The notes beneath the pieces are model-generated. The model was not told the DNA's origin and made no database searches. It worked only from the letters and a program-made list of their open reading frames with translations. The position numbers were made by a program, and so were the translations under genes. This document shows positions 35,191 through 46,209 of a stretch of 64,000 nucleotides of DNA, piece after piece. The DNA comes from Diphasiastrum complanatum (Eukaryota > Streptophyta > Lycopodiopsida > Lycopodiales > Lycopodiaceae): assembly GCA_029204225.1 (NCBI GenBank), contig CM055094.1, forward strand, positions 32,103,841 through 32,167,840, written 5' to 3'. How positions within the stretch are numbered: position 1 is the first letter of the stretch; the number at the start of each line of letters is the position of its first letter.

Positions 35191-35624
35191 TGTGTGAAAC
35201 CGAAAATAAATGATCATTCTACACATAGAATTGCAAGATAGCATCATGAGAGTGGACCAATGAGTAGTAGAACCCAAAGAGAACCATGTATAATGATGAA
35301 ATGAGAGAGAGAAAATAGAGAAGATCCCTTTCTCCATGAGTTACAACAATATATAGCAGGTCCAAACCCTACTTTGCTGCTTGGCTTTCCCTCCAATATG
35401 AAAAACCCTACTATTTTGGGACTAGATTCAATGTACCCAAAGTTCAAATTTGAATCTCTCTCAAACTCGACTACCAGCTTTCCCACACTTTCAAAAAGTG
35501 TGTATTGAATGTATTTTAAACTAGTATAACTTCAAAAAGTAAATTTATCTCTAAGTCTAAAATGAGTTTTGGCCTCAATTGACAATTTACCAAAATATGA
35601 CTAAACTTGTTGAAATCTCTCACA
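35191..35624 (-). repeat. 3' LTR of a minus-strand copia element
   Basis: On the minus strand it begins TGTGAGAGATTTC directly after a polypurine tract and ends GGTTTCACACA, giving TGTGA...TCACA ends. A TATA box (GCTATATATTG, minus strand) lies near 35350. It is 434 bp. The matching 5' LTR is missing. Confidence 0.65.
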
Positions 35625-35634
35625 CTCCCTCTTC
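35625..35634 (-). other. Polypurine tract of the minus-strand copia element
   Basis: GAAGAGGGAG on the minus strand, directly before the LTR start TGTGAG. This is the expected plus-strand priming site. Confidence 0.6.
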
Positions 35635-35936
35635 AACTACTTTTGGCATAGTTTTAACCATACTAATTTGATCCAACTTTAGAATGATCTCCATCCTAAG
35701 TATAGATCTCCTTTATAAGGTTCTAAAGTATCTTTCATAATTGATATAGGGAATAGTGTCCAAATTGGATATTGCACTATCTCTTACATCAATTTTACAT
35801 GTCAAGATTTAACTAGAACATGAAGGACCAAATAGAATGTAAATGAAGTGAATACTTCATGCCTCAAACTTTGAACTCTCTGAAAAATAACAGCAACCAA
35901 AACATAAATGTGAATGACGACCATTTTCTTGCTTGT

Positions 35937-37202
35937 CTACTCCAACTTTGTCCTTTCTTGATATGTCTCCACCATAAAATTCCATGAATGAGCCTCCATC
36001 TCCATCTTGCCACAAGATATCATCAACACTTGATGACTTGGCCATGAATTAGTGACATAATGAACATCTACACAAGAAGATTTCCCAAAAAATGTGAGTA
36101 AAGCAAAGTGAGTCGCTTCCACTTGCTTACCTTTCTCTTGAACATCAAAGATATCAAGGATATGAATATCTTCAGACCTGAACCTCTGGAAATACTCCCT
36201 CTCAAACATATGATCTATATCCAACAAAATCTCATCAATGCTTGATCTCGATCTTTCACAAAGGTTACTGAGAACAATGCCACCAATGTCATCATCATAA
36301 ATCAAAAGATAGATTCCAAACCTTCCATCCAATATGAAGTAGAGTAGGTGACGATGAGTATCAAACCTAGTAAATCCATTCTTCTTGAGTCCATAACAAA
36401 CATCAATAAGCTCATCAATGAGATCTCCCTTGCCTTGAAGAAATTGCCTCTCGATTTGTTCCATGTAGTCTTCTCCAACCAATCTTTTGCCATCTCGATC
36501 ATGAGTGATCAATTCATAATCATAGAATCTTTTGAGTTGATGAAGAGATGTGAGATCCATGCCTTGGATCTTTCCAAGAACCAATCTTCCATTGCTCTTT
36601 CCTTCATAAGACTCCCTCTTAATGATTGCATCATAAGAAATAGAAACCTCAAAAACATTAGATGCCATGAAAAAATTGATTAGTACCTTCAACATAAGGA
36701 TTATTGAGGTACTCTTTTTTTTCAAACAAGAACTTCTACTCAATGTTTTAGGTAATGACTCATATGATAATGATTCTTCCTCACTATCATTCACAATGAC
36801 ATCATTCAAAGAACATCCTTCTTTGAACTCTTCACATACTTCTCTTCTTCTTGACTTGTGACTATCTTCCTCACCAAGTCTCTTGATAGAACCATTTGAT
36901 CTACTCTCTTTATGAAGACATGTGACTCCACTTGCTGCAAAAATGACTTTCTTGGACTCACGACAAAACAATGTAGAAGAACCATCTCCTTCATGCATGC
37001 ACCTAGCAACATTGTTTTTCATATGATCAAAGAAATCATTAGCAACAACCTTTTTCAAGGAAGAACCTTCACCTCTATTGATGAAGTTAGCTCTTTCCTT
37101 ACCTTTTGCATGCTTGCACTTGACATGAAGAACCATTGAAACACGATCATTATCCTCATAACTAGCCAAGCTAGCACAAAGATGAACATCTCCAAAAAGC
37201 AT
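35937..37202 (-). CDS. Intact 421-codon ORF of unknown function inside a copia relic
   Basis: This is the longest open frame in the window and has no internal stop. It lies between a copia gag-protease region (37222-38505) and the copia 3' LTR (35191-35624), exactly where integrase, reverse transcriptase and RNase H should be. None of their motifs is present. The first 150 residues are Ser/Lys/Glu-rich with an acidic cluster (VNDSEEESLSYESL). A hydrophobic stretch (IILMLKVLINFFM) follows at about residues 165-180. The second half looks folded and acidic (LGKIQGMDLTSLHQLKRFYD, YFILDGRFGIYLLIYDDDIG). No family was recognised. It may be captured host sequence in a non-autonomous copia element, an accessory retroelement ORF, or an unusually long chance frame. 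Its first codons follow the preceding stop by 20 bases and are in a different frame. Confidence 0.5.
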   Translation of the reverse strand: MLFGDVHLCASLASYEDNDRVSMVLHVKCKHAKGKERANFINRGEGSSLKKVVANDFFDHMKNNVARCMHEGDGSSTLFCRESKKVIFAASGVTCLHKESRSNGSIKRLGEEDSHKSRRREVCEEFKEGCSLNDVIVNDSEEESLSYESLPKTLSRSSCLKKKSTSIILMLKVLINFFMASNVFEVSISYDAIIKRESYEGKSNGRLVLGKIQGMDLTSLHQLKRFYDYELITHDRDGKRLVGEDYMEQIERQFLQGKGDLIDELIDVCYGLKKNGFTRFDTHRHLLYFILDGRFGIYLLIYDDDIGGIVLSNLCERSRSSIDEILLDIDHMFEREYFQRFRSEDIHILDIFDVQEKGKQVEATHFALLTFFGKSSCVDVHYVTNSWPSHQVLMISCGKMEMEAHSWNFMVETYQERTKLE

Positions 37203-37221
37203 ATTAGATCATGACCTAGAT

Positions 37222-38505
37222 CTAGCATACTAAAAGCTTGTTAGACTTTGCATAAGATCCACCAATCTTATTGATGCTAAAAAGGAACTTTGGAAAGTTG
37301 AGACCAATCTCCTTTTCCATTCCATCCTTTTTGTTAGCCATAACAAAAGCATCAAGCTTGAAAAGTCTACCTTGTCTATTGCCCCTAGCAACCAAGATTT
37401 CTTCCTTTGTAATGAAACAAGCATCACCACCAAAATTTACCATGTATGCTTTCTCTATCATTTGACAAAAACTTAACAATTTCTCTGAAACTGAAGGAAT
37501 ATAAAGAACACCATCAAGTCTTGCTTTCCTATTAGTAGAGAGACAAATAGGAATTGAACCAATACCTTCAATCACACACTCACCACCATTGGCCATGTGA
37601 ATTGCTTTCTTGGTTCCTTCATAAGTGACCAAAGAAGTAAAGAACTCCTTGTGACTAGTCATGTGTGAACTAGCTCCACTATCAATCCACCATGAATCTT
37701 TGTCACCTTCACTTGATATTGGACTTGAAGAACACATCAAAAAAGAATCACAACCACCTAGATCCTCATCATTAGTAGTAAAGTTGATCTGCTTGCTACC
37801 TTCATCTCTTTGCTTCTTCAAACATTCATTAGCAAAATGCCCTTTGATTCCACAATAAAAGCATTTCAACTTAGACTTATCTTTCTTTTTGCCAAAAGAG
37901 GAAGTCTCACATTGATCTTGCCCTTTAGACCACTTGCCTTTGTCTTTGCCCTTGAACTTGTCTTTGATGAACATAGACTCCTCTTCATAATGAGATGTCG
38001 ATGTAGATCCACCTCCTCTTGATTAAAGCCTATACTCCTCACTCATCAAGATCTCTTGCAAATTCACAATACTTGGCAAAGTCTTTTGAATAGCAAAACT
38101 TTGAACAAAATTAGCATGATCATCCAACAAGCCATTAAGTATAGCTTGAACAAGTTCTACCTCTTTAATGCTCTCATAAATATATGTTAACTCATCACTG
38201 AATGCTTTAACTCTCAAAATTGAAAGCTTTTGCAAACTTTGAAAGATTTGCCTCTTAAGAGTAAGCACTCTTGATGTAGACTTGCATTCATAAAGCTTCT
38301 TCAAAGCTTACCAAGCCTCCAAATATGATGTGCACTTACTAATCTCCTTGAGAGGTTCATTGGTAACATTCAACTTAATCATGTGTAGAGCCCTTTTGGC
38401 CCTCTTATCATACCTCATTTGATCTTGTTGAGTTGATGGTCTCTCCTCTAACCCTACAACAATATCCAAAACATCATTCATCTCAATAAGTGATTCCATC
38501 CTCAT
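37222..38505 (-). pseudogene. Ty1/copia gag and protease relic
   Basis: One minus-strand frame runs from 38505 to 37222 with only two TAA stops (38308, 38023). In order: the gag capsid (UBN2-type) region (RMESLIEMNDVLDIVVG, KRALHMIKLNV, LVQAILNGLLDDHANFV); a Lys-rich segment; the zinc knuckle CFYCGIKGHFANEC (37863-37822, CX2CX4HX4C intact); the protease WWIDSGASSHMT with catalytic Asp in DSG at about 37683; and the start of the pre-integrase domain (GRLFKLDAF). The gag N-terminus is cut at about 38518, where the frame meets a gypsy gag fragment. After the stop at 37222 the integrase and RT are missing and a 421-codon ORF follows. Confidence 0.9.
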
Positions 38506-38539
38506 TATCTAATTAGATCACTTGAGTCATCCTTGTCCT

Positions 38540-39515
38540 GGCCATTGACGTTGCGATTGGAACTGCCATGCATGAGATTGGGACTATGATACGTGCAATC
38601 CAACGAAGATGAGTCAGTTATTTGAGAAATGTGATGAGAGTGGAAGTCGGGCCACATGAGTGTAGTGTACTGAAATAAGAGACAGATGTCTCATCTACGT
38701 ATGTGTAAGGATTACCATCATCATCAGTAGATTCATAGGCTGGGGTGTCGTAGGTGGTATTATGCACTACATTGGCCTAAACTTGGGGTCGATTCTGCTG
38801 GTTTGGCCTGTTTGGCTGAGCAAATCCTCTTGGACCTAGAAGTGCCAATCATTGTTGTGGTGCAAGTGGTTGTTGTCTAGGCAATTCTTGGACTTGGATT
38901 GGACTCATATAACGGGGGTTATATGGCACTTGTGGTTGTCCTCGTGGTGCATATTGATGTGGTTGAGAGTATTGCATATTGCGTGGGTTATACCTATAGC
39001 CTGAAGTGGTATGAGTGGTCATATCATAGAGTATACAGTCCTACATTTTGTAAGGTCGGTGTAATGGACACTCATTACTGGTATGTGGGTGCCAAGTATC
39101 TTTTCACCTATGGATAGTGCTACCAAATGGCAATTGCCCTGGCAATTGACTTTGAAAAGATTTTAAGGCTTGCTGAAATTCTTTGTTGAGTTTCTCCATC
39201 TGTTGTTGATGTTGTTGATTCATCAACTCAAACTAAGACTTCTAGACTTGGTCTGAATCTTGGGGCTCACTAGGATGATTATCAGGATAAATAGGGTGCG
39301 CTCTTTTCTCTTTTTGGTCCTCATCATCAGACCCTTGATCTTTTTCTCAAATGGAATCAGGCATAACAAACTTAAGCTCTTTCCGGATGCATCTTGGAAG
39401 GCCAACTATGAACCATATGATCAACATTTTATCAGTTGGTTGTCCTAGACTTGACTTCTGAGATGCTTGAAATGCTTAATAGAGTCATGTATGCATTCAT
39501 CTTTTTTTATTTATA
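38540..39515 (-). pseudogene. Ty3/gypsy gag C-terminal fragment
   Basis: On the minus strand from 39515 down it reads DECIHDSIKHFKHLRSQV, IVGLPRCIRKELKFVMPDSI and LMNQQHQQQMEKLNKEFQQA, then a Pro/Gln-rich region (YNPRYMSPIQVQELPRQQ, FAQPNRPNQQNRPQV). The first three blocks match the gag at 57260-57991 (DEHVHDYIEHFKCLKGQV, VGLPRWTRHELR, LLNQQHQLKMEKLTKEF). Stops at Gln positions and a frameshift mark it as dead. Its upstream (gag N-terminal) part is cut off by the LTR of the gag-only element starting at about 39536, and its downstream end meets the copia gag at about 38520. Confidence 0.75.
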
Positions 39516-39535
39516 TATTACTAAGGCGGCACATT

Positions 39536-40286
39536 GAAAATAAAAAAAGAAATAAATAAAACTCCGTGGCATGTGTTTTGTAAGTCCACGTATGAGTATC
39601 TGTCAATAAACTTCAACCATGGCATGCGTTTTGTAAGTCCATGAGTAGAAGCCTAAATAATAATAAAATAACTTAAACTTAGATTTAGAACTTAGACTTA
39701 GGAAACTTAAGATTAGAAATATTTTATCTTAAGTTTTCCTAAGTTAAGAAACTTTGAAGTTCTAAATCCTAAGTTAGAAGTTCTAGAAAGGCTAGAAACA
39801 GATTAGTCCCATAAGTTAGTAGACACTTATGGAAGACCCTCCTCGCCATAAAAGGAGAGATATTTGCATTGTAAACAACACTTTGTGATTAAGGCAAAAT
39901 TACTATTGTGACTATCTTGCATCTCATTGTGTTCTCATTGGAAGGTGCATAGCTTGAGGGAAGGTGCTCGGGCCTCCTCTTGCCTCCTTTCATTGGCCTT
40001 TAATTGTGGCATGGTTTTAATTGTTTATTGCTTAGTGTTACGTAGGATTTAGCAATCTTGCTAGTTGGGTTTTCCTTAGCAAGGAATTTTATTGTTGTTA
40101 TTAATTAGCTTTATTTCCGTTTCGGGCACTAGTTGGGTAAGCCTTAGTGCTCTCATCCATGTTGATTCTTTCCATATTTCCGTTGAAGCTTGTTGTAGAA
40201 ACTTAAAAAGTGGACAAATCTCTACATCCCTATACTACACCCGTAAGTAGACCTAGCCACCGCACACGCAAGAAATTCTTCCAACA
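39536..40286 (+). repeat. 5' LTR of the gag-only element
   Basis: About 97% identical by eye to 43487-44267, with mostly transition differences. It lacks a ~33 bp block (GCCGCAATCCTTATC region) that the 3' LTR has near 43985-44020, and its outer ~24 bases are missing or replaced. It ends TTCCAACA, immediately before the primer site. Confidence 0.9.
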
Positions 40287-40301
40287 TTGGCGTCGTTGCC
40301 G
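40287..40301 (+). other. Primer-binding site, tRNA-Asp type
   Basis: TTGGCGTCGTTGCCG matches, with one mismatch, the complement of the 3' end of plant tRNA-Asp(GTC) (TGGCGCCGTTGCCG). Many plant gypsy-type elements use this site. It directly abuts the LTR end. Confidence 0.8.
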
Positions 40302-41143
40302 CTTTTTAAGTATTTTTTACCTTGCTTCTTCTCCTTTTTTTTTTGTTTTCTTGCTTTTGTGTTGTATGTTTGCTTGTTTGCCTGTCTCTATCTACCAACA
40401 AACATCACGCGTCGTCTCTCCAAGTCCTACACGAGCTACGGAGCAACTTCTCAAACCGGGGGGAAGCAACAAAAGAGTCAACTTGGGCATTTTCTTCAAA
40501 AGAAGTGACCCAAGTGACCTTTTTCAAAACCAAACAGGTGTATCAAAATTCGCCAGCCTGTCTACAGCCCTAACAGACCATGATCTTTCATTTTATCACC
40601 TACAAGAATTCTGACCAAGGTCAGATTATGAGAAAACAGCCTGATATACTGTCAAAATCCCTTATTTCTCACCCAAATCTTTGTCCTAGAATTTGCCGGC
40701 TTCACTGAGGCTTAGATCTCATCAAGATCAGTCCTCCAGCAGCCCCGCAAATTCTATCTCAGAGATTTTGTATGTTTATTGTCAGGAAATCACATTTTTT
40801 CCATATTCCCTATCTGCCAGTCAAACCGCTCTGTTAGAATTCGCTATCAAGCCTCAGAATTCGTTCTCAAGGAGTACGATTTCCCCGTCCTATCCGGAAT
40901 TTTTAAACTACAATTTTTTTTCTAGAAAATCTAAAAAAAATCACTATTCTGACATTCAGAACTTCCCATCAGAATTCACGAGTATTACAATACAATTTAT
41001 CTGCGTCTCCACAATTTCTCAGCCTGTTCACGAATTCTATCACAACCAGAAAAACCAGTTCATTTGTCCTACATTATCAATTCTGCAAGCAAACTGTCCT
41101 TTTGCCAAGTACAGTACTGACCTGCTCATCTGTATTCTGCATC

Positions 41144-41740
41144 ATGTCTTGTGACTGTGCTGAATCTTCTAATCCGACTCCTCCACGACTAGAACGAAGA
41201 ATTCCACGTATCGATGCACCAAAGTATGATGGCGAATCTGACCTAGTCCGATTTCTCCAAGACTTTGATAATGCATGCCGTTTTTATGGAGATACCTCTG
41301 AAACTGAAAAGCTATTTCCCATGGTACTCTATGGCACCGCCAAGGACTGGTACTTGAATCTTGAAGCTCCTGATCTTGCTTCTTGGACCACCCTCAAGGA
41401 CGCTCTCATAAAGTGTTTCAAACCATCCAATTTGACTCAGAGCCTGTTCATTCAAATTACTCATATCAAGATGCGTCGCGAAGAGTCTGTCCGAAACTAC
41501 ATTGAGTATTTTAAACGTCTCAAAGTAGAATGTGTTGATGAAAATATCACCAAACGAATGGCCATAAAACTATTCTTAGTTGGATTGCCTTAAAACATCC
41601 GTCGTGAACTCAAACCAGTTGACCTTTATGATCAACTTAAATATGTGATGACCAATGCTATCTATGAAGAAGACGAAGGTTCCAACGATGACTTTGAACA
41701 TCGTGAAAAGAAATCCAAGAAGCCAGCCCCCAATCGATAG
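41144..41740 (+). pseudogene. Gypsy-type gag of the gag-only element
   Basis: The ATG at 41144 opens a frame of 149 codons to a TAA at 41591 in LVGLP-stop-NIRRELK, where relatives have a sense codon, and similarity continues to a TAG at 41738. Motifs are typical of retrotransposon gag (PF03732 type): PRIDAPKYDGESDLVRFLQD, GTAKDWYLNL, SWTTLKDALIKCFKPS, ESVRNYIEYFKRLK and LFLVGLP. The gag at 57260 shares each block. No zinc knuckle follows. Gag would form the particle in the cytoplasm; the stops make this copy inactive. Confidence 0.85.
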
Positions 41741-41744
41741 CACA

Positions 41745-43450
41745 ACCGGTCTCACCAGCCCCACCTACTAAGAAGCAGAAAGGGAAGGCGATCAACACAA
41801 AAGCTGATGTCCCTCATGACATTCTATCCAACGACATCGAGGTGGAATATGCTGAATTCGGAGGGAGCCTTAAACCATCTCAGGTCCCAAAGGAGGTTCT
41901 AGAGCAGCAGGCGGCCATACTTCACCAGGCCCAGCAACGCAGACAAGCAGTAGCGGCAGCAGCAGGTAGCTCCGGGACGGCAAGCACTTCCGGCTCTGAT
42001 CCCCCTATGGGCGTGATTCCATCCACACAGGCAATCTCCTCTCCATCACTTGCTCTCACACTCCCACCACCACCCCCACCATTTTTAGCCACCTCCACAC
42101 CCTCACTAACCCTCAACATGGGCTTCACTTCCACACTTCCACAAAAGCCCTCACCTGTACAAATCTCCACCCTACTTGACTCCACAGTCAACGTAGATGA
42201 TCATCGATACCCTCAAAGCTGAAAAGGATGAGGTTGTAGCAGATGCACAAGCAGCACGTTCCGCTATGAAGGAATAGCTGGAATTGGTGGACTTCAACGA
42301 CTTCGCACCACCAGCTATCCCTGAAAAAACTGCCATTCCAGTGGTGGCCTATCAAATGCTGGCCCAAATGCTGAAAGCCATGATGGAGCAACACTCAAAA
42401 TTACAACAATCATACATTGTTTTCGTCAAGGCCCTAAACTAGCACATAGCCACCCTGGAAGAACGCTTAAGGCCGTTGTCCAGTCGACACCGTTGGTTCA
42501 TGTAGAGCACACCCAATTCCATGATTCGGGACACCACTTTGATGGACCAGATGATGGAGATGGAGCAAGATTCCAACAGCCTCCTCCTGCAACTCAAGGC
42601 TCCGAATTTCAAGGCCAACCACTGGGGCAAGGAGCTCAAACACCCACCAATCCATCAAGCTCTGGGGATATCAGCTCCCAACATTATCTTTTTCCTTCCA
42701 ACGCTTCTAACCCTCTCGACACCACTAATTCCCCCTTCATTCCACGACAATTTTCTCTTGAGTCACAAAGAATTGTTGAAGCTAACCCCTCGCCTCCTCT
42801 CTCTCCTGAACCCAATCCACAAATTTAGCATGAGATTGCCTTTGAAGCACCAACCATTCGACACAAAATCATGCCCATAGAACCAAGCAAGGAGTTGCGC
42901 GCCTCTCAGGAGTTTGCAAAGAAATATCCAACAACAAAAGAGCGAGGTGGCTACATTCTGCCAGACTTGGACCAGTGTCAAACACATAAAGCAGTAGTCA
43001 AACTCCTGGATCCACAACCTCTCTGGCGTCATCAGCTCTTCCTGCAAAGTAAGACCTCAATGGCATGGTATATCGAATTGTGGCCTGGTGGCATTTCCGA
43101 CAGAACTCAGAGGTTTTTGGGATCGAGGGTTACCCCCAATCGCCCTTGATATCAATACACCCTTGCAAATGCAAGACGACCATATCAACGTAGCCAGACT
43201 CTATTATTGTGTTGCACTCACTTCCGCCCTGCACGTTGATATGGTGGAGCTATGGAAAACCCATAACTCTTTACAAGGTATGCTCCATTATTACAAACCC
43301 ATGCCCTTCCTGAACAAATTACGGTGGCAAATGATGGACGGCATCGGCACGACAATCTACCACTCCCGACAGCAACAGTCTCGCCTCCAAGAAGCACAAA
43401 AGATCTAGGACGAAAAGGCATCGATTGGTGTGGGACCACCAATCCAATAA
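41745..43450 (+). pseudogene. Second ORF of the gag-only element, unknown function
   Basis: It is a coding-like region of about 550 codons broken by TAG stops (42275, 42440, 42826, 43406) and at least three frameshifts. It predicts a Lys-rich start (TKKQKGKAINTKAD), a Gln/Ala-rich segment (EQQAAILHQAQQRRQAVAAA), a Pro/Ser/Thr-rich linker with PPPPPP, and a helical segment (LKAMMEQHSKLQQSY, HIATLEERL). After another Pro/Gln-rich linker comes a C-terminal domain (PTTKERGGYILPDLDQC; VARLYYCVALTSALHVDMVELW). No known domain was recognised and no pol motif is present. The general plan (coiled coil, Pro/Gln linker, Trp-containing end) resembles the extra ORF at 7499-9550, but no clear sequence match was seen. 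Confidence 0.6.
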
Positions 43451-43462
43451 GGAGAGGGATAA
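43449..43462 (+). other. Polypurine tract of the gag-only element
   Basis: AAGGAGAGGGATAA immediately precedes the 3' LTR start TGTTAGCA, as required for plus-strand priming. Confidence 0.7.
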
Positions 43463-44267
43463 TGTTAGCAACTGTGCTAACACAGAGAAAATAAAAAAAA
43501 AAGAAATAGAACTCCGTGGCATGTGTTTTGTAAGTCCACGTATGAGTATCTGTCAATAAACTTCAACCATGGCATGTGTTTTGTAAGTCCATGAATAGAA
43601 GCTTAAATAATAATAAAATAGCTTAAACTTAGATTTAGAACTTAGACTTAGGAAACTTAAGATTAGAAATATTTTATCTTAAGTTTTCCTAAGTTAAGAA
43701 ACTTTGAAGTTCTAAATCCTAAGTTAGAAGTTCTAGAAAGGCTAGAAATAGATTAGTCCCATAAGTTAGTAGACAGTTATGGAAGACCCTCCTTGCCATA
43801 AAAGGAGAGGTATTTGCATTGTAAACAACACTTTGTGATTAAGGCAAAATTACTATTGTGATTATCTTCCATTTCATTGTGTTCCCATTGGAAGGTGCAT
43901 AGCTTGAGGGAAGGTGCTCGGGCCTCCTCTTGCCTCCTTTCATTGGCCTTTAATTGTGGCATGGTTTTAATTGTTTATTGCTTACTTTAGCCGCAATCCT
44001 TATCATCTCCCTTTGGGTGTTACATAGGATTTAGCAATCTTGCTAGTTGGGTTTGCCTTAGCAAAGAATTTTATTGTTGTTAATAATTAGCTTTACTTCC
44101 GTTTCGGGCACTAGTTGGGTAAGCCTTAGTGCTCTCATTCCTGTTGATTCTTTCCGTATTTTCGTTGAAGCTTGTTGTAGAAACTTAAAAAGTGGACGAA
44201 TCTCTACATCCCTATACTAACCCGTAAGTAGATCTAGCCACCGCACACGCAAGAAATTCTTCCAACA
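43463..44267 (+). repeat. 3' LTR of the gag-only element (805 bp)
   Basis: It starts TGTTAGCA and ends TTCCAACA, giving TGTT/AACA inverted ends. It is more complete than the 5' copy. Confidence 0.9.
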
Positions 44268-46195
44268 AACAATTTTTTGAATAATAGAAATTTAGGGTCC
44301 ATATATTGACATTTGTAATTGGAAACAATTCAACACAGAGGTGAAGTTACTTTGCTCTAACCAGAAGGCCCAAAAATAAAACATGACTTTTTAGATAGAA
44401 TCGCATAAATACGTAGATTGTAGTCAAACAAATTTTACATAGACATACCAAATAATGACAAAATAAAATTATCGTCAACTAAAACTTGAATTTAATAATG
44501 TTAGCACTCCTTGGCAATAATAAAGTCTCTTCAAAAGGTATAGAAGTTCTTGACATGGTCTTGCCACAATAACAATATCATAATGTACTTGTAATTTGAC
44601 TCGATTGGTCAATTGGAAGTATAGCACACCATTTGGAAGTAAACTGATGAAAGATTGTTCACTCTAGTTCTTCTTTTGATTGATGGAGCATGCTCCCCTT
44701 TGGCTACTTAGAATTGCAATATGTGTAACATGTTTATCCCTCTATGCTTCTTTCCCTCCATTTCTCCAAGTTTCCTTTTCTCTAATAAAATGCATCCACA
44801 AAAATTCTCCAACACTTTTAGGCTCAACCATGACTGAAATATGGTTAGTATTTCTATGTGATTGGAGAGAATAATATGAGAAGGTGATCAAATTGGCACA
44901 TGTATGAAATAGCTAAACAGCTAATTATTGGGCTTGACATACGCTACCAAGGATGACCCTCAAATTACATAAATGTTACATGTCATCTCCTTAAGTAAAA
45001 GATGTTTGTTGCTTTATAACCCAACCGTGAGATGGGATCATTTCAAACAATGCACTTTCCTTAAGATTAATGTGTAGCATGTCGAAGTGATTAATTGGCC
45101 AAGTCACATCTTTCTTATGATTTTTTCCGTTGGTAGTGAGCCACCCTATAGCTACCACATTGAATTACATAGCTTGTTAATGTGATTTACTACTAATGGA
45201 TAATTGCAACTATGCCTCATAATCCACCTCCCCATATTTATAAATAATGCTCGGACCATTTAAAAGAAATTCGTGAATAATTAATGAGGATAATTTCTTT
45301 GACGTCAACACTATTACATGCATACTATATGGGAGAATGCAAAAGTCAAATTATGTCATCCTAATGCTCTCAACTCTAGGAAATGGTCGTCAACAAATCC
45401 CTTGTCCACAAGGAATCGGGTGTTGGAGAGATATCCACTCTATCCATGACTCAAATGGTTTGGACCGAATCACTTAGCTCTACAACCTTGATACCCCTGA
45501 ATATAAGGTTATGAAACATTTGGTCTCCAACCCAACATTGGCACACTTTAATTGGACTACCCTCACCCTAACCATGCCACTCTCCAATAAATTGTCCTAC
45601 TATCCATGGTTTTGCAAAACATTTAGATTTTTGCTTTGGCTGATCTTGTACATATGGTTGGATAGACTATGATGGAGTATTCAATTTTTTCTCTATGAAA
45701 TTAATGTTCTCATGGACTCTATTGAAGACTATTGAACTCTTTTGGTGATTGAGCAGAGTCTCCTCTTGTCCATTTGTTCAAAATCCTACATATATCTAGT
45801 TTCTTGACAGAGAGAAAAAAGAAAGTAAAAAAGTTGCATATTCATATGACAACATGAGAGTGGAACTATGTGGTGTTTACTAAGTTTTCAAGCATGGAAG
45901 GGTGCTAAGTCACCAAGTATGAGTCTTCATCTGTGAAGTAGGACCCATTTTGTTGAAGGCTTGTGATTCATGAGACATCACAATGATCACATTATTTTGA
46001 TTCAAAAAATATAATTGGTTAAAATAACTCTTAGGCATGGAAATCATGAGTGAAAATGGTAATTGATGTTAGAGACATGCATTGTGTCACGTAGTCACTT
46101 GAAAAGCTCTATATGAGAATGGAGACCTTGTGTCCAAAAAAGAAGAAAAAAAAATGTAAAGATAGAAATTATTTACATTATGAGTAAGACTTGAT
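44268..46195. other. No gene seen
   Basis: AT-rich sequence with no recognisable coding region or repeat on either strand. Confidence 0.55.
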
Positions 46196-46200
46196 AAAAA
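46196..46200 (-). terminator. RNA polymerase III terminator for the tRNA
   Basis: A TTTTT run on the minus strand starts 10 bases beyond the mature 3' end of the tRNA. It is a normal position and length for pol III termination. Confidence 0.6.
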
Positions 46201-46209
46201 CTCACATTA

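Larger units (their letters stand above)
39536..44267 (+). mobile_element. Non-autonomous LTR retrotransposon with gag, no pol (TR-GAG-like)
   Basis: Two direct LTRs (39536-40286 and 43463-44267) flank a 3.2 kb interior. The first LTR is followed by a tRNA-Asp-type primer site and the second is preceded by a polypurine tract. The interior encodes a gypsy-type gag and a second, unrelated ORF, but no protease, reverse transcriptase or integrase. This matches the described class of terminal-repeat retrotransposons with a GAG domain, which depend on a partner for reverse transcription and integration. The 5' LTR lacks about 24 terminal bases, so no target duplication can be read. Confidence 0.85.

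Noticed and set aside
44680-44874. 64-codon plus-strand ORF with a hydrophobic start resembling a signal peptide
   Set aside because: No upstream or downstream gene structure and no homologous motif; chance in AT-rich DNA.
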